Origin: Frankiales bacterium
GTDB taxonomy: Bacteria > Actinomycetota > Actinomycetes > JAFAQI01
NCBI GenBank assembly: GCA_025980465.1
Contig: JAICXJ010000009.1
Coordinates: 26,414 to 90,413, forward strand
DNA length: 64,000 nt
Direction of reading: 5' to 3'
Part shown: piece after piece, positions 9,836 to 19,455 of the stretch
Numbering within the stretch: the stretch's first letter is position 1
Layout: every line of letters begins with the position of its first letter
Program-made: the position numbers and the translations under genes
The notes under the pieces: generated by a model
Database searches by the model: none
The model's input: the letters and a program-made list of their open reading frames with translations, nothing else
What the model was told of the DNA's origin: nothing

Positions 9836-10684
9836 ATGAGGATGCCGCGCCCGGCACGGGCGCATACCGACCGCTCGCCTGACGGTCGGATGACGCTGGC
9901 CGAGCATCTCTACGAGTTGCGCTACCGGGTCGTCGTCTCGGCCATCGCGGTGATCGTGACGACGATCGTCGCCTACGTCTTCCACACCCATATCCTCCAT
10001 TTCCTCACCCACCCGTACTGCACGCTGCCGGCCAAGGACCGCGCGATTCAGGGCCGCTGCGTTCTGGTCACCGGCGGCGTCCTGGAACCATTCACCGTCA
10101 CGCTGAAGATCTCGCTGTACGCCGGTGTGCTCGCCGCATCTCCGGTGTGGCTGTATCAACTCTGGCGTTTCATCACGCCGGGTCTCTATGCGCATGAGAA
10201 GCGTTACGCCACCGCATTCGTCACCTCGTCGGTGCTGCTCTTCGCACTGGGTGCGGCGTTCGCCTATCTCACGCTCGAGAAGGGCCTGCACTTCCTGCTC
10301 GGCTTCGCGAACGGCGGAATCGCCTCGCTGCTGCAAGTGAACGCGTACCTGGGATTCGTCACCGCAATGGTCCTGATCTTTGCGGTCTCGTTCGAGTTCC
10401 CGCTGCTGGTGATCATGCTGAACCTGATCGGCGTGCTGTCTGCCGCCCGGCTCCGCGCGTGGGCCCTCGCGATCATCTTCGGGATCTTTGTTTTCGCCGC
10501 CGTCGCCACGCCGAGTCAGGATCCGATCACGATGAGCGCACTGGCGATCCCGATGTGCCTTCTCTACGGCATATCCGTCCTGGTCGCCTCGATCCACGAC
10601 CGGCGAGTCGCTGCCCGCGGGCCGCTCTACGATCTCCCGGATGATCAGCTGTCGAGCATCGACGACGAAGCTGCCATCACATGA
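9836..10684 (+). CDS. tatC: Sec-independent translocase subunit TatC
   Basis: 282 residues with six predicted membrane helices. MTLAEHLYELRYRVVVS is the conserved cytoplasmic N-terminal signal-binding region; LEPFTVTLKISLYAGVLAASPVWLYQLWRFITPGL is the most conserved TatC block. It recognises twin-arginine signal peptides and works with TatA. Its TGA overlaps the ATG of the next gene (ATGA), and the ATG at 9890 (MTLAEHL) is an alternative start. Confidence 0.95.
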   Translation: MRMPRPARAHTDRSPDGRMTLAEHLYELRYRVVVSAIAVIVTTIVAYVFHTHILHFLTHPYCTLPAKDRAIQGRCVLVTGGVLEPFTVTLKISLYAGVLAASPVWLYQLWRFITPGLYAHEKRYATAFVTSSVLLFALGAAFAYLTLEKGLHFLLGFANGGIASLLQVNAYLGFVTAMVLIFAVSFEFPLLVIMLNLIGVLSAARLRAWALAIIFGIFVFAAVATPSQDPITMSALAIPMCLLYGISVLVASIHDRRVAARGPLYDLPDDQLSSIDDEAAIT

Positions 10685-11571
10685 GGACTAGCGACGTCGC
10701 GCTAATCGTGAATCCCACCGCCGGCAAGGGGCGGGCCGCCAGGCTGGTCGCCGCTGTTGCCGGCCGGATTCGCGAGGCAGGGGCCAACGTCTCGATCCTC
10801 ATCGGCCACGACGCCGAGGACGCAGTGACCTTGGCCCGCAAGGCGGCGGCGGACGGAGCGAGCGCGGTTGTCGCGCTCGGCGGCGACGGCATGGTCCACC
10901 TCGCGCTCAATGCCGTCGCCGGCACCGACACGCCGCTCGGTATCGTCCCGGCGGGGACCGGCAACGACCTTGCCCACACCCTCGGCCTGCCCACCAACGA
11001 CCCATTGGCCGCGGCCGCCCTTGTCGCGCAGCGGTTGGCGGCCGGCGGGGCATGGCCGATGGACGCGATCCGAGTCGGCGAGAAGTGGTTCGGCTGCGTC
11101 CTCGGCTGCGGTTTCGACTCCCGGGTCAACGACCGAGCGAATCGGATGAGCTGGCCGAAGGGAAAGATGCGCTACAACTTCGCGATGCTCGCCGAGCTCC
11201 CGGTGTTCTCACCCCTACCGTTCCGGTTGGTGCTCGACGACGGGGAGCCATGGGAAACCGACGCCATGCTTGTTGCGATCGGCAACGCCCAGTCATACGG
11301 CGCCGGGATGAAGGTGCTTCCCGACGCCGACGTCCGCGACGGCCTGCTCGATGTGATGGTGCTCGGACCGGTCAGCAAGCCCGAGTTCTTGAAGACCTTC
11401 CCGAAGGTGTTCAAGGGCACCCACGTCAGCCACCCGGCGGTGACCGTGAAGCGGGCACGCACCATCGAGGTCTCTTCGCCAGGCGTCACGGCGTACGCCG
11501 ACGGCGAGTACCTCGCCGACCTCCCGATCCGCTGCGAGTGCGTACCGGGCGCGGTCCAGATCCTGGCCTGA
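10681..11571 (+). CDS. Diacylglycerol kinase-family lipid kinase
   Basis: 296 residues. NPTAGKGRA at the N-terminus, the nucleotide loop VVALGGDGMVHLALNAV and GIVPAGTGNDLAHTLGLP are the hallmarks of the DagK/YegS/BmrU family. The C-terminal beta domain ends with YADGEYLADLPIRCECVPGAVQIL, typical of the family. The likely substrate is diacylglycerol or a related lipid. It overlaps tatC by four bases and precedes helY, as in other actinobacteria. Confidence 0.9.
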   Translation: MRTSDVALIVNPTAGKGRAARLVAAVAGRIREAGANVSILIGHDAEDAVTLARKAAADGASAVVALGGDGMVHLALNAVAGTDTPLGIVPAGTGNDLAHTLGLPTNDPLAAAALVAQRLAAGGAWPMDAIRVGEKWFGCVLGCGFDSRVNDRANRMSWPKGKMRYNFAMLAELPVFSPLPFRLVLDDGEPWETDAMLVAIGNAQSYGAGMKVLPDADVRDGLLDVMVLGPVSKPEFLKTFPKVFKGTHVSHPAVTVKRARTIEVSSPGVTAYADGEYLADLPIRCECVPGAVQILA

Positions 11572-11615
11572 GCCTTTCTTCAAGCCGCTCCACCCACCCG
11601 GCCTACGCTGGGGTG

Positions 11616-14321
11616 ATGGCGAGCCCGGCGGAGCGCTATGCCGAGGCTCGACGTCGAGGGGCGCGACCGGCACTGACGGAGTTCGCGGCCGGATACGGCT
11701 TCGAGTTCGACGACTTCCAGCTGCGTGCTTGTGAGGCACTCGAGGCGGGGCATGGTGTGCTCGTCGCTGCCCCGACCGGTGCCGGCAAGACCCTGGTCGG
11801 TGAATTCGCCGTCCATCTCGCGCTTCGCTCCGGCGGCAAGTGCTTCTACACGACGCCGATCAAGGCGCTGTCGAACCAGAAGTACCACGATCTCACCGAG
11901 CGGTATGGCGCCGAGTCGGTCGGCTTGCTGACGGGCGACAACTCGATCAACGGTGAGGCCGCCGTCGTCGTCATGACGACGGAGGTGCTTCGCAACATGC
12001 TGTACGCCGGCTCGCCGACGCTCACCGGACTGTCCTCGGTCGTGATGGACGAGGTGCACTATCTCGCCGACCGGTTCCGCGGACCGGTATGGGAGGAGGT
12101 CATCCTGCACCTGCCGGCCGACGTGCAACTCGTGTCATTGTCCGCGACAGTCAGCAACGCCGAGGAGTTCGGCGAATGGCTGCAGGAGGTGCGAGGCGAC
12201 ACGACGGTCATCGTCGAAGAACACCGACCCGTGCCGCTCTGGCAGTCGGTGATGGTCCGCGACCGGTTGTACGACCTGTTCATCGACGATGCGCAGCAAG
12301 AGGTCAATCCGCAGCTCTCGCGGCTCGCGGCGCAGGAAGCGCGGTTCGGGCGGTTTCACGACGATCGGCGGCCGCACCGCGGTGGCAAACGACCGCGTCC
12401 ATTCAACGGCCCGCGCCGCCCCGATGTTGTTGAGCGGCTGGAGCGGGACGGCCTGCTTCCGGCGATCGTGTTCATCTTCAGCCGCGCCGGCTGCGACGCG
12501 GCAGTGCGTCAATGCCTGCGGGCCGGGCTGCGCCTGACGCATCCGGACGAGCGCGACCGGATCCGCGAGGTCGTCGAGCGCCGGATAGCGGCGATCCCGA
12601 GCGAGGACCTCGCCGTACTCGGATCCGACGAGTTCATCGACGGGCTGATGCGCGGCATCGCCGCCCACCACGCCGGACTGCTGCCAGTGTTCAAGGAGGC
12701 AGTGGAGGAGCTGTTCGTTGCCGGCCTGGTGCAGGTCGTGTTCGCCACCGAGACCCTCGCGCTCGGCATCAACATGCCGGCTCGAAGCGTCGTCCTCGAG
12801 TCGCTGGTCAAATGGAACGGCGAGGCGCACGTCGACCTCACGCCGGGGGAGTACACCCAACTGACCGGACGCGCCGGCCGGCGCGGCATCGACATCGAGG
12901 GTCACGGCGTCGTGCTGTGGACCAGCGGCTTCGATCCCCGCCATGTGGCGAGCCTCGCCTCGACGCGTACCTATCCGCTTCGATCGAGCTTCCGGCCCTC
13001 CTACAACATGGCTGTCAACCTCGTCGCCGCAATGGGTCGCCCCGCGGCCCGCGAACTCCTTGAGTCGTCGTTCGCGCAGTTCCAGGCTGACCGGGCTGTG
13101 GTCGGGCTGTCCCGCCAGGTCAGGCGCAACCACGAGGCGCTCGAGGGCTACCGGGAGGCCATGACGTGCCATCTCGGTGACTTTGGTGAGTACGCCGCGC
13201 TGCGCCGCGCGCTGTCCGACCGCGAGTCGCTGCTGGCCAAGGATCGCGCGGGCCAGCGGCGGGCCGCCGCGGCGGCATCCTTCGAAACGCTGCGGGTCGG
13301 TGACGTGATCCGGATGCCAGCGGGGCGACACGCCCAATTGGCCATCGTCGTGGATCCCGACGTCGCAGGCGGGACGCCCCGCACGCTGGTCGTCACCGCC
13401 GATCGCCAACTCAAGCGGTTGGCGCCGTCGGACTTCGGCTCCGCCGTCGTCCCGGTCGGCAAGGTCCGACTACCTCGCAACTTCGATCCACGGTCGCCAC
13501 AGTCCCGCCGCGATCTGGTGTCGAGTCTGCGGGCCTTGGACCTCGAGACCGAGACGAAACGGGCGCCGAAGAGCCGCAGTGCGGCGGCCGATGACGCCGA
13601 CATCGCGCGGCTCCGTGCCGCGATCCGCCGACACCCATGCCACGGCTGTCCGGATCGCGAACACCATGCCCGTTGGGCCGAGCGCCATGACCGCCTCCAG
13701 CGCGACACCGACGCGCTGGAGCGCCGGGTGCGCAACCGGACCGGGACTTTGGCGCGGACCTTCGACTCGGTCTGCGACGTGCTGACGTCGCTCGGCTACT
13801 TCACTGACGACGAGATCACACCCGCCGGTCGGTCACTCGCCCGGCTCTACGGTGAGTCGGACCTGTTGGTCGCAGAGTCGCTGCGTGCCGGTGCCTGGGA
13901 TGACCTCGACCCGGCAGAACTGTCAGCCGTGGTGTCGGCACTGGTCTACGAGGCCCGTCGCGACGACGATCCGGCGCCGAAGCTGCCACCGGGGCGCTGC
14001 CGATCCGCACTGGAGGATCTCGAGCGACGGTGGGACACGCTGCGCGGTGTCGAGGCCGACGCCGGGTTGTCGTTCCTGCGCCGGCCCGAGCCTGGTTTCG
14101 CGTGGCTGGCGTGGCGCTGGGCGAAGGGCCACACGCTCGATGCGGTCCTTCGCGACAGTCCGCTCGCGCCCGGTGACTTCGTCCGCTGGATGAAGCAGCT
14201 GATCGACCTGCTCGATCAGATCACCGATGCGGCTGTCGACGGCTCGCCGGTCCGCGCCACCGCCGCCGCAGCTGTCGGACAGCTTCGCCGCGGTGTCGTC
14301 GCGTACTCAGGCATGAGCTGA
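11616..14321 (+). CDS. helY: Ski2/Mtr4-like DEAD/DEAH-box helicase HelY
   Basis: 901 residues from the ATG at 11616; a long open frame upstream overlaps the lipid kinase and is not used. Helicase motifs in order: Q-like FDDFQLRACEALEAG, Walker A APTGAGKT, motif Ia TTPIKALSNQKY, Walker B DEVH, motif III SATVSN, motif IV IVFIFSRAGCD, motif V FATETLALGINMPA, motif VI QLTGRAGRRG. The C-terminal DSHCT-like domain includes CHGCPDREHHARWAER. The family unwinds structured RNA; the actinobacterial role is not settled. The last 15 bases overlap the convergent exonuclease gene. Confidence 0.94.
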   Translation: MASPAERYAEARRRGARPALTEFAAGYGFEFDDFQLRACEALEAGHGVLVAAPTGAGKTLVGEFAVHLALRSGGKCFYTTPIKALSNQKYHDLTERYGAESVGLLTGDNSINGEAAVVVMTTEVLRNMLYAGSPTLTGLSSVVMDEVHYLADRFRGPVWEEVILHLPADVQLVSLSATVSNAEEFGEWLQEVRGDTTVIVEEHRPVPLWQSVMVRDRLYDLFIDDAQQEVNPQLSRLAAQEARFGRFHDDRRPHRGGKRPRPFNGPRRPDVVERLERDGLLPAIVFIFSRAGCDAAVRQCLRAGLRLTHPDERDRIREVVERRIAAIPSEDLAVLGSDEFIDGLMRGIAAHHAGLLPVFKEAVEELFVAGLVQVVFATETLALGINMPARSVVLESLVKWNGEAHVDLTPGEYTQLTGRAGRRGIDIEGHGVVLWTSGFDPRHVASLASTRTYPLRSSFRPSYNMAVNLVAAMGRPAARELLESSFAQFQADRAVVGLSRQVRRNHEALEGYREAMTCHLGDFGEYAALRRALSDRESLLAKDRAGQRRAAAAASFETLRVGDVIRMPAGRHAQLAIVVDPDVAGGTPRTLVVTADRQLKRLAPSDFGSAVVPVGKVRLPRNFDPRSPQSRRDLVSSLRALDLETETKRAPKSRSAAADDADIARLRAAIRRHPCHGCPDREHHARWAERHDRLQRDTDALERRVRNRTGTLARTFDSVCDVLTSLGYFTDDEITPAGRSLARLYGESDLLVAESLRAGAWDDLDPAELSAVVSALVYEARRDDDPAPKLPPGRCRSALEDLERRWDTLRGVEADAGLSFLRRPEPGFAWLAWRWAKGHTLDAVLRDSPLAPGDFVRWMKQLIDLLDQITDAAVDGSPVRATAAAAVGQLRRGVVAYSGMS

Positions 14322-15236
14322 GGCGAGCGCGGCGAGCACCCGCTCGACGGAACTGCCGAGCCCCCATCTCCCGACCAGCTCCTGGAGGGCGTCCGGATCG
14401 GCCGGTCGGGCCGGCAGGGTCGCGTCGTACTGGCCCAGCTTGGCGTCGCGCTTCACCGCGACGACGAGGCGGGCGCGGTCCAGATAGTCGGCGGCGGCAA
14501 GGATCTTCGGGCGGCAACCGCGCGGGAAGCCCACGTCGGACTCGGCTGCCGCCTCGACGACACCGTCGAGATCACCGAACGTGGTGATGAGCGCTGCCGC
14601 CGTCTTGTCGCCCACTCCGGGTACGCCGGGCAGGCCGTCCGAGGGATCGCCCCGCAGCGTGGCGAAGTCCGCGTAGGCGCGACCGGGGATGTTGTAACGG
14701 CTGGTGACAGCAGCCTCGTCGATAATCTCGCGGTTTCCGACACCCTTTGCGATGTAGACGATCCGCACCGCGCGCTCGTCGTCGACGAGTTGGAACAGAT
14801 CGCGGTCACCCGTGACGATCTCGACCGGCATCGTCGCCGTCGCGGTCAGCGTGCCGATCACGTCATCCGCCTCGCAGTCGGGGAGGCCGATCCGGCATAA
14901 GCCCAGCGCGTCCAGCGCCGCCTCGATGATCGGCACCTGCGGGCTGAGCAGGTCCGGTACCTCCTCGGCGAGCCCGTCTCCGGCTACCCGATGGGTCTTG
15001 TACGTCGGGATCGCCTCGACCCGCCAGGCCGGTCGCCAGTCGTCGTCCATCGCCGCGACGAGATGGGTCGGGTGGCGGTCCTCGACGAGCCTCGCGATGT
15101 AGTCGAGAAACCCGCGCACCGCGTTCGTCGGCGTGCCGTCCGGCGCCACCACTGTGTCCGGCACGCCGTAGAAGGCGCGGAAGTACATCGACGCGGAGTC
15201 GAGCAACAGCAGCCGGTGATCGGCGTCGTTCGCCAT
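14307..15236 (-). CDS. 5'-3' exonuclease (PolA N-terminal/FEN-like)
   Basis: 309 residues from the ATG at 15236. It matches the stand-alone 5' nuclease domain of DNA polymerase I: LLLLDSASMYFRAFYGVPD at the start, CEADDVIGTLTA, VTGDRDLFQLVDD with metal-binding acids, and the helix-hairpin-helix GDPSDGLPGVPGVGDKTAA. It should remove RNA primers or flaps. M. tuberculosis has a similar stand-alone gene near helY. It overlaps helY by 15 bases tail to tail and is divergent from the enoyl-CoA hydratase gene with only 18 bases between starts. Confidence 0.93.
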   Translation of the reverse strand: MANDADHRLLLLDSASMYFRAFYGVPDTVVAPDGTPTNAVRGFLDYIARLVEDRHPTHLVAAMDDDWRPAWRVEAIPTYKTHRVAGDGLAEEVPDLLSPQVPIIEAALDALGLCRIGLPDCEADDVIGTLTATATMPVEIVTGDRDLFQLVDDERAVRIVYIAKGVGNREIIDEAAVTSRYNIPGRAYADFATLRGDPSDGLPGVPGVGDKTAAALITTFGDLDGVVEAAAESDVGFPRGCRPKILAAADYLDRARLVVAVKRDAKLGQYDATLPARPADPDALQELVGRWGLGSSVERVLAALASAHA

Positions 15237-15254
15237 GAATGGCACGCTAGCGGT

Positions 15255-15932
15255 ATGCCGCACCTCGATCGCGACGGTGATCTCGCCGTGCTCAACATCG
15301 GAGCCGACGAGAACCGGTTTACCGTCGACTGGCTCGCCCAGATCCACGCCTGCCTCGACGAGGTGGCGTTGATGCCGGCGCCCGTAGCGCTGGTCACGGT
15401 GGCGGAAGGGAAGTTCTGGTCGAACGGTCTGGACCTGGACTGGCTCACGACGCATCTCGATCAGGCGGGGGAGTACGTCGCCTCGGTCCAGTCGCTGTTT
15501 TCCCGGACCATGACCCTTGGTGTCCCGACCGTTGCGGCGATCCAGGGTCACTGCTTCGCAGCCGGCGCGCTTCTCGCGCTTGCTCACGACTGGCGTGTGA
15601 TGCGGGCCGACCGCGGGTTCTTCTGTCTGCCCGAGGTCGACATCAACATCCCGTTCTCGGTCGGCATGGATGCGCTGCTGCGCGCCAAGCTCCCCATCGC
15701 GACCGCGGTCGAGGCAATGACAACCGGTCGCCGCTACGGCGGGGACGAGGCCGTTGCTGCCGGCATCGTCGACGTTGCCGTGGCCGAGGACGAGGTCCGT
15801 TCGACCGCGCTCGAAAGGGCTCGCCCGCTTGCCGGGAAGGCCGGGCCGACCTTGGCGACGATCAAGGGACGGATGTTCGCCGATCCGGCTGCGCGGCTCG
15901 CCGTGGTGGAAGGGCTCGCGGTTGGCGACTGA
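15255..15932 (+). CDS. Enoyl-CoA hydratase/isomerase family protein
   Basis: 225 residues from the ATG at 15255. Crotonase-fold features are AEGKFWSNGLDLDWL (first oxyanion-hole strand) and AIQGHCFAAGALLALAHDWRVM (second oxyanion hole), then FFCLPEVDINIPF. The usual pair of catalytic Glu is not obvious; the protein resembles the short delta3,delta2-enoyl-CoA isomerase-like subgroup. The substrate is unknown. The stop overlaps the TTG start of the next gene by 11 bases. Confidence 0.87.
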   Translation: MPHLDRDGDLAVLNIGADENRFTVDWLAQIHACLDEVALMPAPVALVTVAEGKFWSNGLDLDWLTTHLDQAGEYVASVQSLFSRTMTLGVPTVAAIQGHCFAAGALLALAHDWRVMRADRGFFCLPEVDINIPFSVGMDALLRAKLPIATAVEAMTTGRRYGGDEAVAAGIVDVAVAEDEVRSTALERARPLAGKAGPTLATIKGRMFADPAARLAVVEGLAVGD

Positions 15933-17100
15933 CGTCCTCACCGTCGGGTCGTCCACCGCCGGCGATCAGGAGGTCCGGCAGGCCGGCGAGGTGCGCAGCC
16001 GGCGGGTCGAATCGATGCGTGCGCTGGCGGCTCTCGCAGTGCTTCTCACCCACGCCTACGGCTTCACGCACCTGACGAACGTGACGTTTTCCGGCGCTGT
16101 CGCGCATGTCGCCCTCGGCGGTGCCTGGGGCGTGTATGTCTTCTTCGCGCTGTCCGGCTATCTGATCTTCCTTCCGTTCGCTCGGCACTGGTGGGGGAGC
16201 GGCGTACCGATCAGCTACCGGAAGTACGCCCTGAACCGCGCGCTTCGAATCCTGCCGATCTACTACACGATCCTGCTGATCTACACGGGCTGGCACCGCG
16301 ACGGCGGCTCGTGGTCGGTGTTTCCGCGGTTCGCGGGATTCTGGGAGAACTACAGCATTCACACGATCTACCTGACCGACGGGCCGATGTGGTCACTCGT
16401 CGACGAAGTGCAGTTCTACGTGCTGCTCCCGGTTCTCGCGGCCCTCCTCGCGATCGTCAGCTTCCGCTCGCGGCGCTGGGCGGTCGTCGCGCTGCTTGTC
16501 ATCGGCGCGGTCTCCGGAGGTGCTCGGCTGTGGTACTGGCTGGCGACCAGCCATCCATCGATGCTGGTCGAGTTCCACCAAAGGCACTGGTATCTATGGG
16601 TCGTTTCGCTGCCCATGACGTTCGTCTTCTTCGTGCCGGGGATGCTTCTCGCATTGATGCGGGTGTCATGGCAGGAGCGTCGCCCGGCATGGACCGACGG
16701 GTTCTTGGGTCGCGGTGAGGCCTGGTTCGCGGCGGGCGTGGTCGTCTTCCTCGTGGGGTGCACCAACTCCTACCTGCAGGTGGCGGATCTGATCGTGTTG
16801 TTCGGATCGTTCCTGGTGGTCGGATCGGTCGTCTTGCCGTTCCCGTCGGCGGCTCGACTGGCTTTTCTCGACTGGCGGCCGATCGCGCTGCTTGGCATCG
16901 CGTCGTACAGCTTCTACCTGGTGCATCAGCCGATGGTCGAACTGCTCGCCGGCGCCTCCTGGTATCCGAACGGCTTCGCCGCCGTACTCGTGGGATCGCT
17001 GGTCGTCTGCTGCGGCCTCGCTGCGATCGGGTACGCCGTGATCGAGCGCACCTTCCTTCGGTTGCGCCGCGGCTGGTCGCCAGGCCGCGCGGCGCAGTGA
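15922..17100 (+). CDS. Acyltransferase family 3 membrane protein
   Basis: About 392 residues from a TTG at 15922 with GGAAGG upstream; GTG at 15991 is an alternative start. SRRVESMRALAALAVLLTHAYGF is the classic N-terminus of acyltransferase-3 proteins, with the catalytic His. About ten membrane helices follow, with RKYALNRALRILPIYY and DEVQFYVLLPVL. Such enzymes O-acetylate or O-acylate cell-surface sugars, lipids or antibiotics. The stop overlaps the next gene's GTG (GTGA), so the two are probably translated together and may act on the same glycan. Confidence 0.87.
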   Translation: MATDVLTVGSSTAGDQEVRQAGEVRSRRVESMRALAALAVLLTHAYGFTHLTNVTFSGAVAHVALGGAWGVYVFFALSGYLIFLPFARHWWGSGVPISYRKYALNRALRILPIYYTILLIYTGWHRDGGSWSVFPRFAGFWENYSIHTIYLTDGPMWSLVDEVQFYVLLPVLAALLAIVSFRSRRWAVVALLVIGAVSGGARLWYWLATSHPSMLVEFHQRHWYLWVVSLPMTFVFFVPGMLLALMRVSWQERRPAWTDGFLGRGEAWFAAGVVVFLVGCTNSYLQVADLIVLFGSFLVVGSVVLPFPSAARLAFLDWRPIALLGIASYSFYLVHQPMVELLAGASWYPNGFAAVLVGSLVVCCGLAAIGYAVIERTFLRLRRGWSPGRAAQ

Positions 17101-18320
17101 CCGAATCCCGACCCGGCCGAGGCAGCGACAGCTGGCCGAGCGTCCGCCGCCCCGTCTATGCGGTGCTGGGGATCGGCTTGTTGGCACGCCTGGTCCTGGA
17201 CTTCGCAACCGGAAGCAACGGCGACATCGACCACACCGGCCAGCTCGCTGCCGTCCTGATCCACCATCCGCTGTCGGCGTACTCGTTCCAACACACCGCC
17301 ATCTACCCGTACCCGCCCGGCTACTTCGGCGTATTCGCGGCGACCAAGTGGTTCAGCGACGCCACCGGTGTCGCGTTCCACAACCTCGAGCGGCTCCCAG
17401 TGATCGCGGCAGACCTGGCGATTGCCTGGATCGTCGCGCGTTGGCTGGCGGACCGAGGCGGTTCCGTACGACGCTGCACCGTTGGGGCCGCTCTGATCGC
17501 GCTCAACCCGCTGTTCATCGCGATCTCGGGATTCCACGGCCAGCTCGACCCGATCTCAACCGCCTGCGCGGTGGCGGCACTCTGGGCGTGGAGCCGGCTG
17601 CCGATCGGCCGGCGGGCCTACGTCGCCGGAGCGCTGCTCGGCGTCGGGGCCGCCGTGAAACCGGCACCGACGGTGGTCATCGTGGCGTTGCTGGTGATCT
17701 GCGACAGCCTGCGCGAAGCGGCGAAGCTGGTGGTGCCGTTCGCCGTGATCCTCGCCGGCGCGTTAGCCCCATGGCTGATCGCCAGTTGGTCAGCCACCAC
17801 GACCTGGCTTCGCTATCAGGGCTTGCCCGGGATCGGCGGCCTGTCCCTGCTCGCGGAGCCGCGCGCCGCAACGCTGTGGTTGTCGGGGGTGATCGTGCAT
17901 CCGAACGGAGCACTTCGCCAGCTCGAACGACATGCCGACGCAGCGACGCTGGTCGCGCTGGCCATAGCGGCAGTTGTGGTCGCGCTACGTCGGTCCCGGC
18001 CCGACGTGGGCGCGTTGCTGATGGTGTTGCCGTTGTACGTTCTCGGCGTCAACCTCAGCGTCCACTACTCGGTGTGGGTCCTGCCGCTGCTGATCCTCGC
18101 CGCACCTCGGGCTGCCGCCGCGGTAGCCGTCGTACTGCTCATCCCGGGGACGTTCGTGTACCTGCCATTCATCCGGGGCGAACTGGCTTCGCCGGCGAGC
18201 CCGTGGAGCGCCGGCGTGGTCGAGGCGGTCTATGACCCGGTCGTCTTCGGGCTGATGCTTGCTTCGGCGGTCGGCTTCGTCGTGGTGGCGGCCAGGTCAC
18301 GGCGCCAGGACATAATCTGA
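17097..18320 (+). CDS. GT87-like polyprenyl-phosphate mannosyltransferase (DUF2029)
   Basis: 407 residues from a GTG overlapping the acyltransferase stop. Ten or so hydrophobic helices; the first extracytoplasmic loop contains GDIDHTGQLAAVLIHHPLSAYSF and YPPGYFGVFAATKWF, with an Asp-containing motif as in GT-C glycosyltransferases. GFHGQLDPISTACAVAALWA and GVGAAVKPAPTVV fit GT87/DUF2029 proteins that add mannose from a lipid-linked donor. The precise acceptor cannot be read from sequence. Coupling to the O-acyltransferase suggests a shared envelope glycan pathway. Confidence 0.78.
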   Translation: MTESRPGRGSDSWPSVRRPVYAVLGIGLLARLVLDFATGSNGDIDHTGQLAAVLIHHPLSAYSFQHTAIYPYPPGYFGVFAATKWFSDATGVAFHNLERLPVIAADLAIAWIVARWLADRGGSVRRCTVGAALIALNPLFIAISGFHGQLDPISTACAVAALWAWSRLPIGRRAYVAGALLGVGAAVKPAPTVVIVALLVICDSLREAAKLVVPFAVILAGALAPWLIASWSATTTWLRYQGLPGIGGLSLLAEPRAATLWLSGVIVHPNGALRQLERHADAATLVALAIAAVVVALRRSRPDVGALLMVLPLYVLGVNLSVHYSVWVLPLLILAAPRAAAAVAVVLLIPGTFVYLPFIRGELASPASPWSAGVVEAVYDPVVFGLMLASAVGFVVVAARSRRQDII

Positions 18321-18324
18321 GCTG

Positions 18325-19455
18325 GTGAGCGCCACTGGGGGAGCCCATCGCGACCGGCTCGCGGCAGCTGCCGCCTCGGCCGCGGCTGCCGGCATCGACA
18401 CCCTGCTGATCACGCCCGGCGCAGACCTGCGCTACCTCGTCGGTTACGACGCGCTTCCGCTCGAGCGGCTCACCTGCCTCGTCGTCCCGGCCGGCGGACC
18501 CGCGACCCTCGTCGTCCCTCGCCTGGAGCTGGGCGCGGCGAGCGCCAGCGGCGCCGGTGAGGTCGTCACCGTCATCACGCACGAAGAGACCGACGACGCC
18601 TTCGCGCTAGCGGCTCGACATGCCAGCGAGGCGCTCGGGCGCGAGCCGCGGACCGTCGGGGTGTCCGACCGGATGTGGGCGGAGCAGGTGCTGCGGTTCC
18701 GCAGCATTCTCCCCGGCGCGGAGCAGCGGACGGCGGGCGAGGTGCTGCGACCGCTGCGGCTGCGCAAGCGGCCGGACGAGATCGACGCGTTGCGGGGCGC
18801 CGCCCAGGCGATCGACCGGGTGCACGCGCGCATGGGGGAGTGGCTGCGGCCCGGGCGCACCGAGAGCACCGTCGGGCGGGACATCGCCGACGCGATCATC
18901 GCGGAGGGTCACGCCGCGGTGAACTTCGTGATCGTCGGCTCGGGACCAAACGGTGCGAGTCCGCATCACCACACCGCCGAGCGGGTGATCGAGGTCGGCG
19001 ATCCGGTCGTCGTCGACATCGGCGGCACGATGCCCGACGGCTACTGCTCGGACTGCACCCGCACCTACGTGGCGGGCGGCAAGGCACCGAGCGACTTCGC
19101 CGAGTACTACCAGGTGCTTCTCGCCGCTCAGAAGTCGAGCTGCGAGGTCGTGCGCCCCGGCGTCACCTCCCACAGCGTCGACGCGGCGGCACGCGAGGTA
19201 ATCGCCGATGCCGGGTACGGCGAGCTGTTCATCCATCGGACCGGGCACGGGATCGGGCTCGAGGAGCACGAGGAGCCCTACATCGTCGCCGGCAGCGAGG
19301 TCGTGCTCGAGCCCGGCATGTGCTTCTCGATCGAGCCTGGGATCTACGCGTCGGGCCGGCACGGCGCCAGGATCGAGGACATCGTCGTCGTCACCGAGGA
19401 CGGCGTCGAACGGCTCGACACCATCGACCGCGAGCTCGCGGTGCTCAGCGGCTGA
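18325..19455 (+). CDS. pepQ: M24 family metallopeptidase (Xaa-Pro dipeptidase-like)
   Basis: 376 residues from a GTG. The creatinase N-terminal domain (residues 1-130) precedes a pita-bread catalytic domain. All five metal ligands are recognisable: Asp in VVVDIGGTM, Asp in CSDCTRTY, His in HRTGHGIGLEEHE, Glu in FSIEPGIY and Glu in ARIEDIVVV. It should cleave X-Pro dipeptides. The stop overlaps the acyl-CoA dehydrogenase ATG by one base (TGATG). A homologue lies near the stand-alone exonuclease gene in M. tuberculosis, so the three genes between them here look like a lineage-specific insertion. Confidence 0.93.
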   Translation: MSATGGAHRDRLAAAAASAAAAGIDTLLITPGADLRYLVGYDALPLERLTCLVVPAGGPATLVVPRLELGAASASGAGEVVTVITHEETDDAFALAARHASEALGREPRTVGVSDRMWAEQVLRFRSILPGAEQRTAGEVLRPLRLRKRPDEIDALRGAAQAIDRVHARMGEWLRPGRTESTVGRDIADAIIAEGHAAVNFVIVGSGPNGASPHHHTAERVIEVGDPVVVDIGGTMPDGYCSDCTRTYVAGGKAPSDFAEYYQVLLAAQKSSCEVVRPGVTSHSVDAAAREVIADAGYGELFIHRTGHGIGLEEHEEPYIVAGSEVVLEPGMCFSIEPGIYASGRHGARIEDIVVVTEDGVERLDTIDRELAVLSG

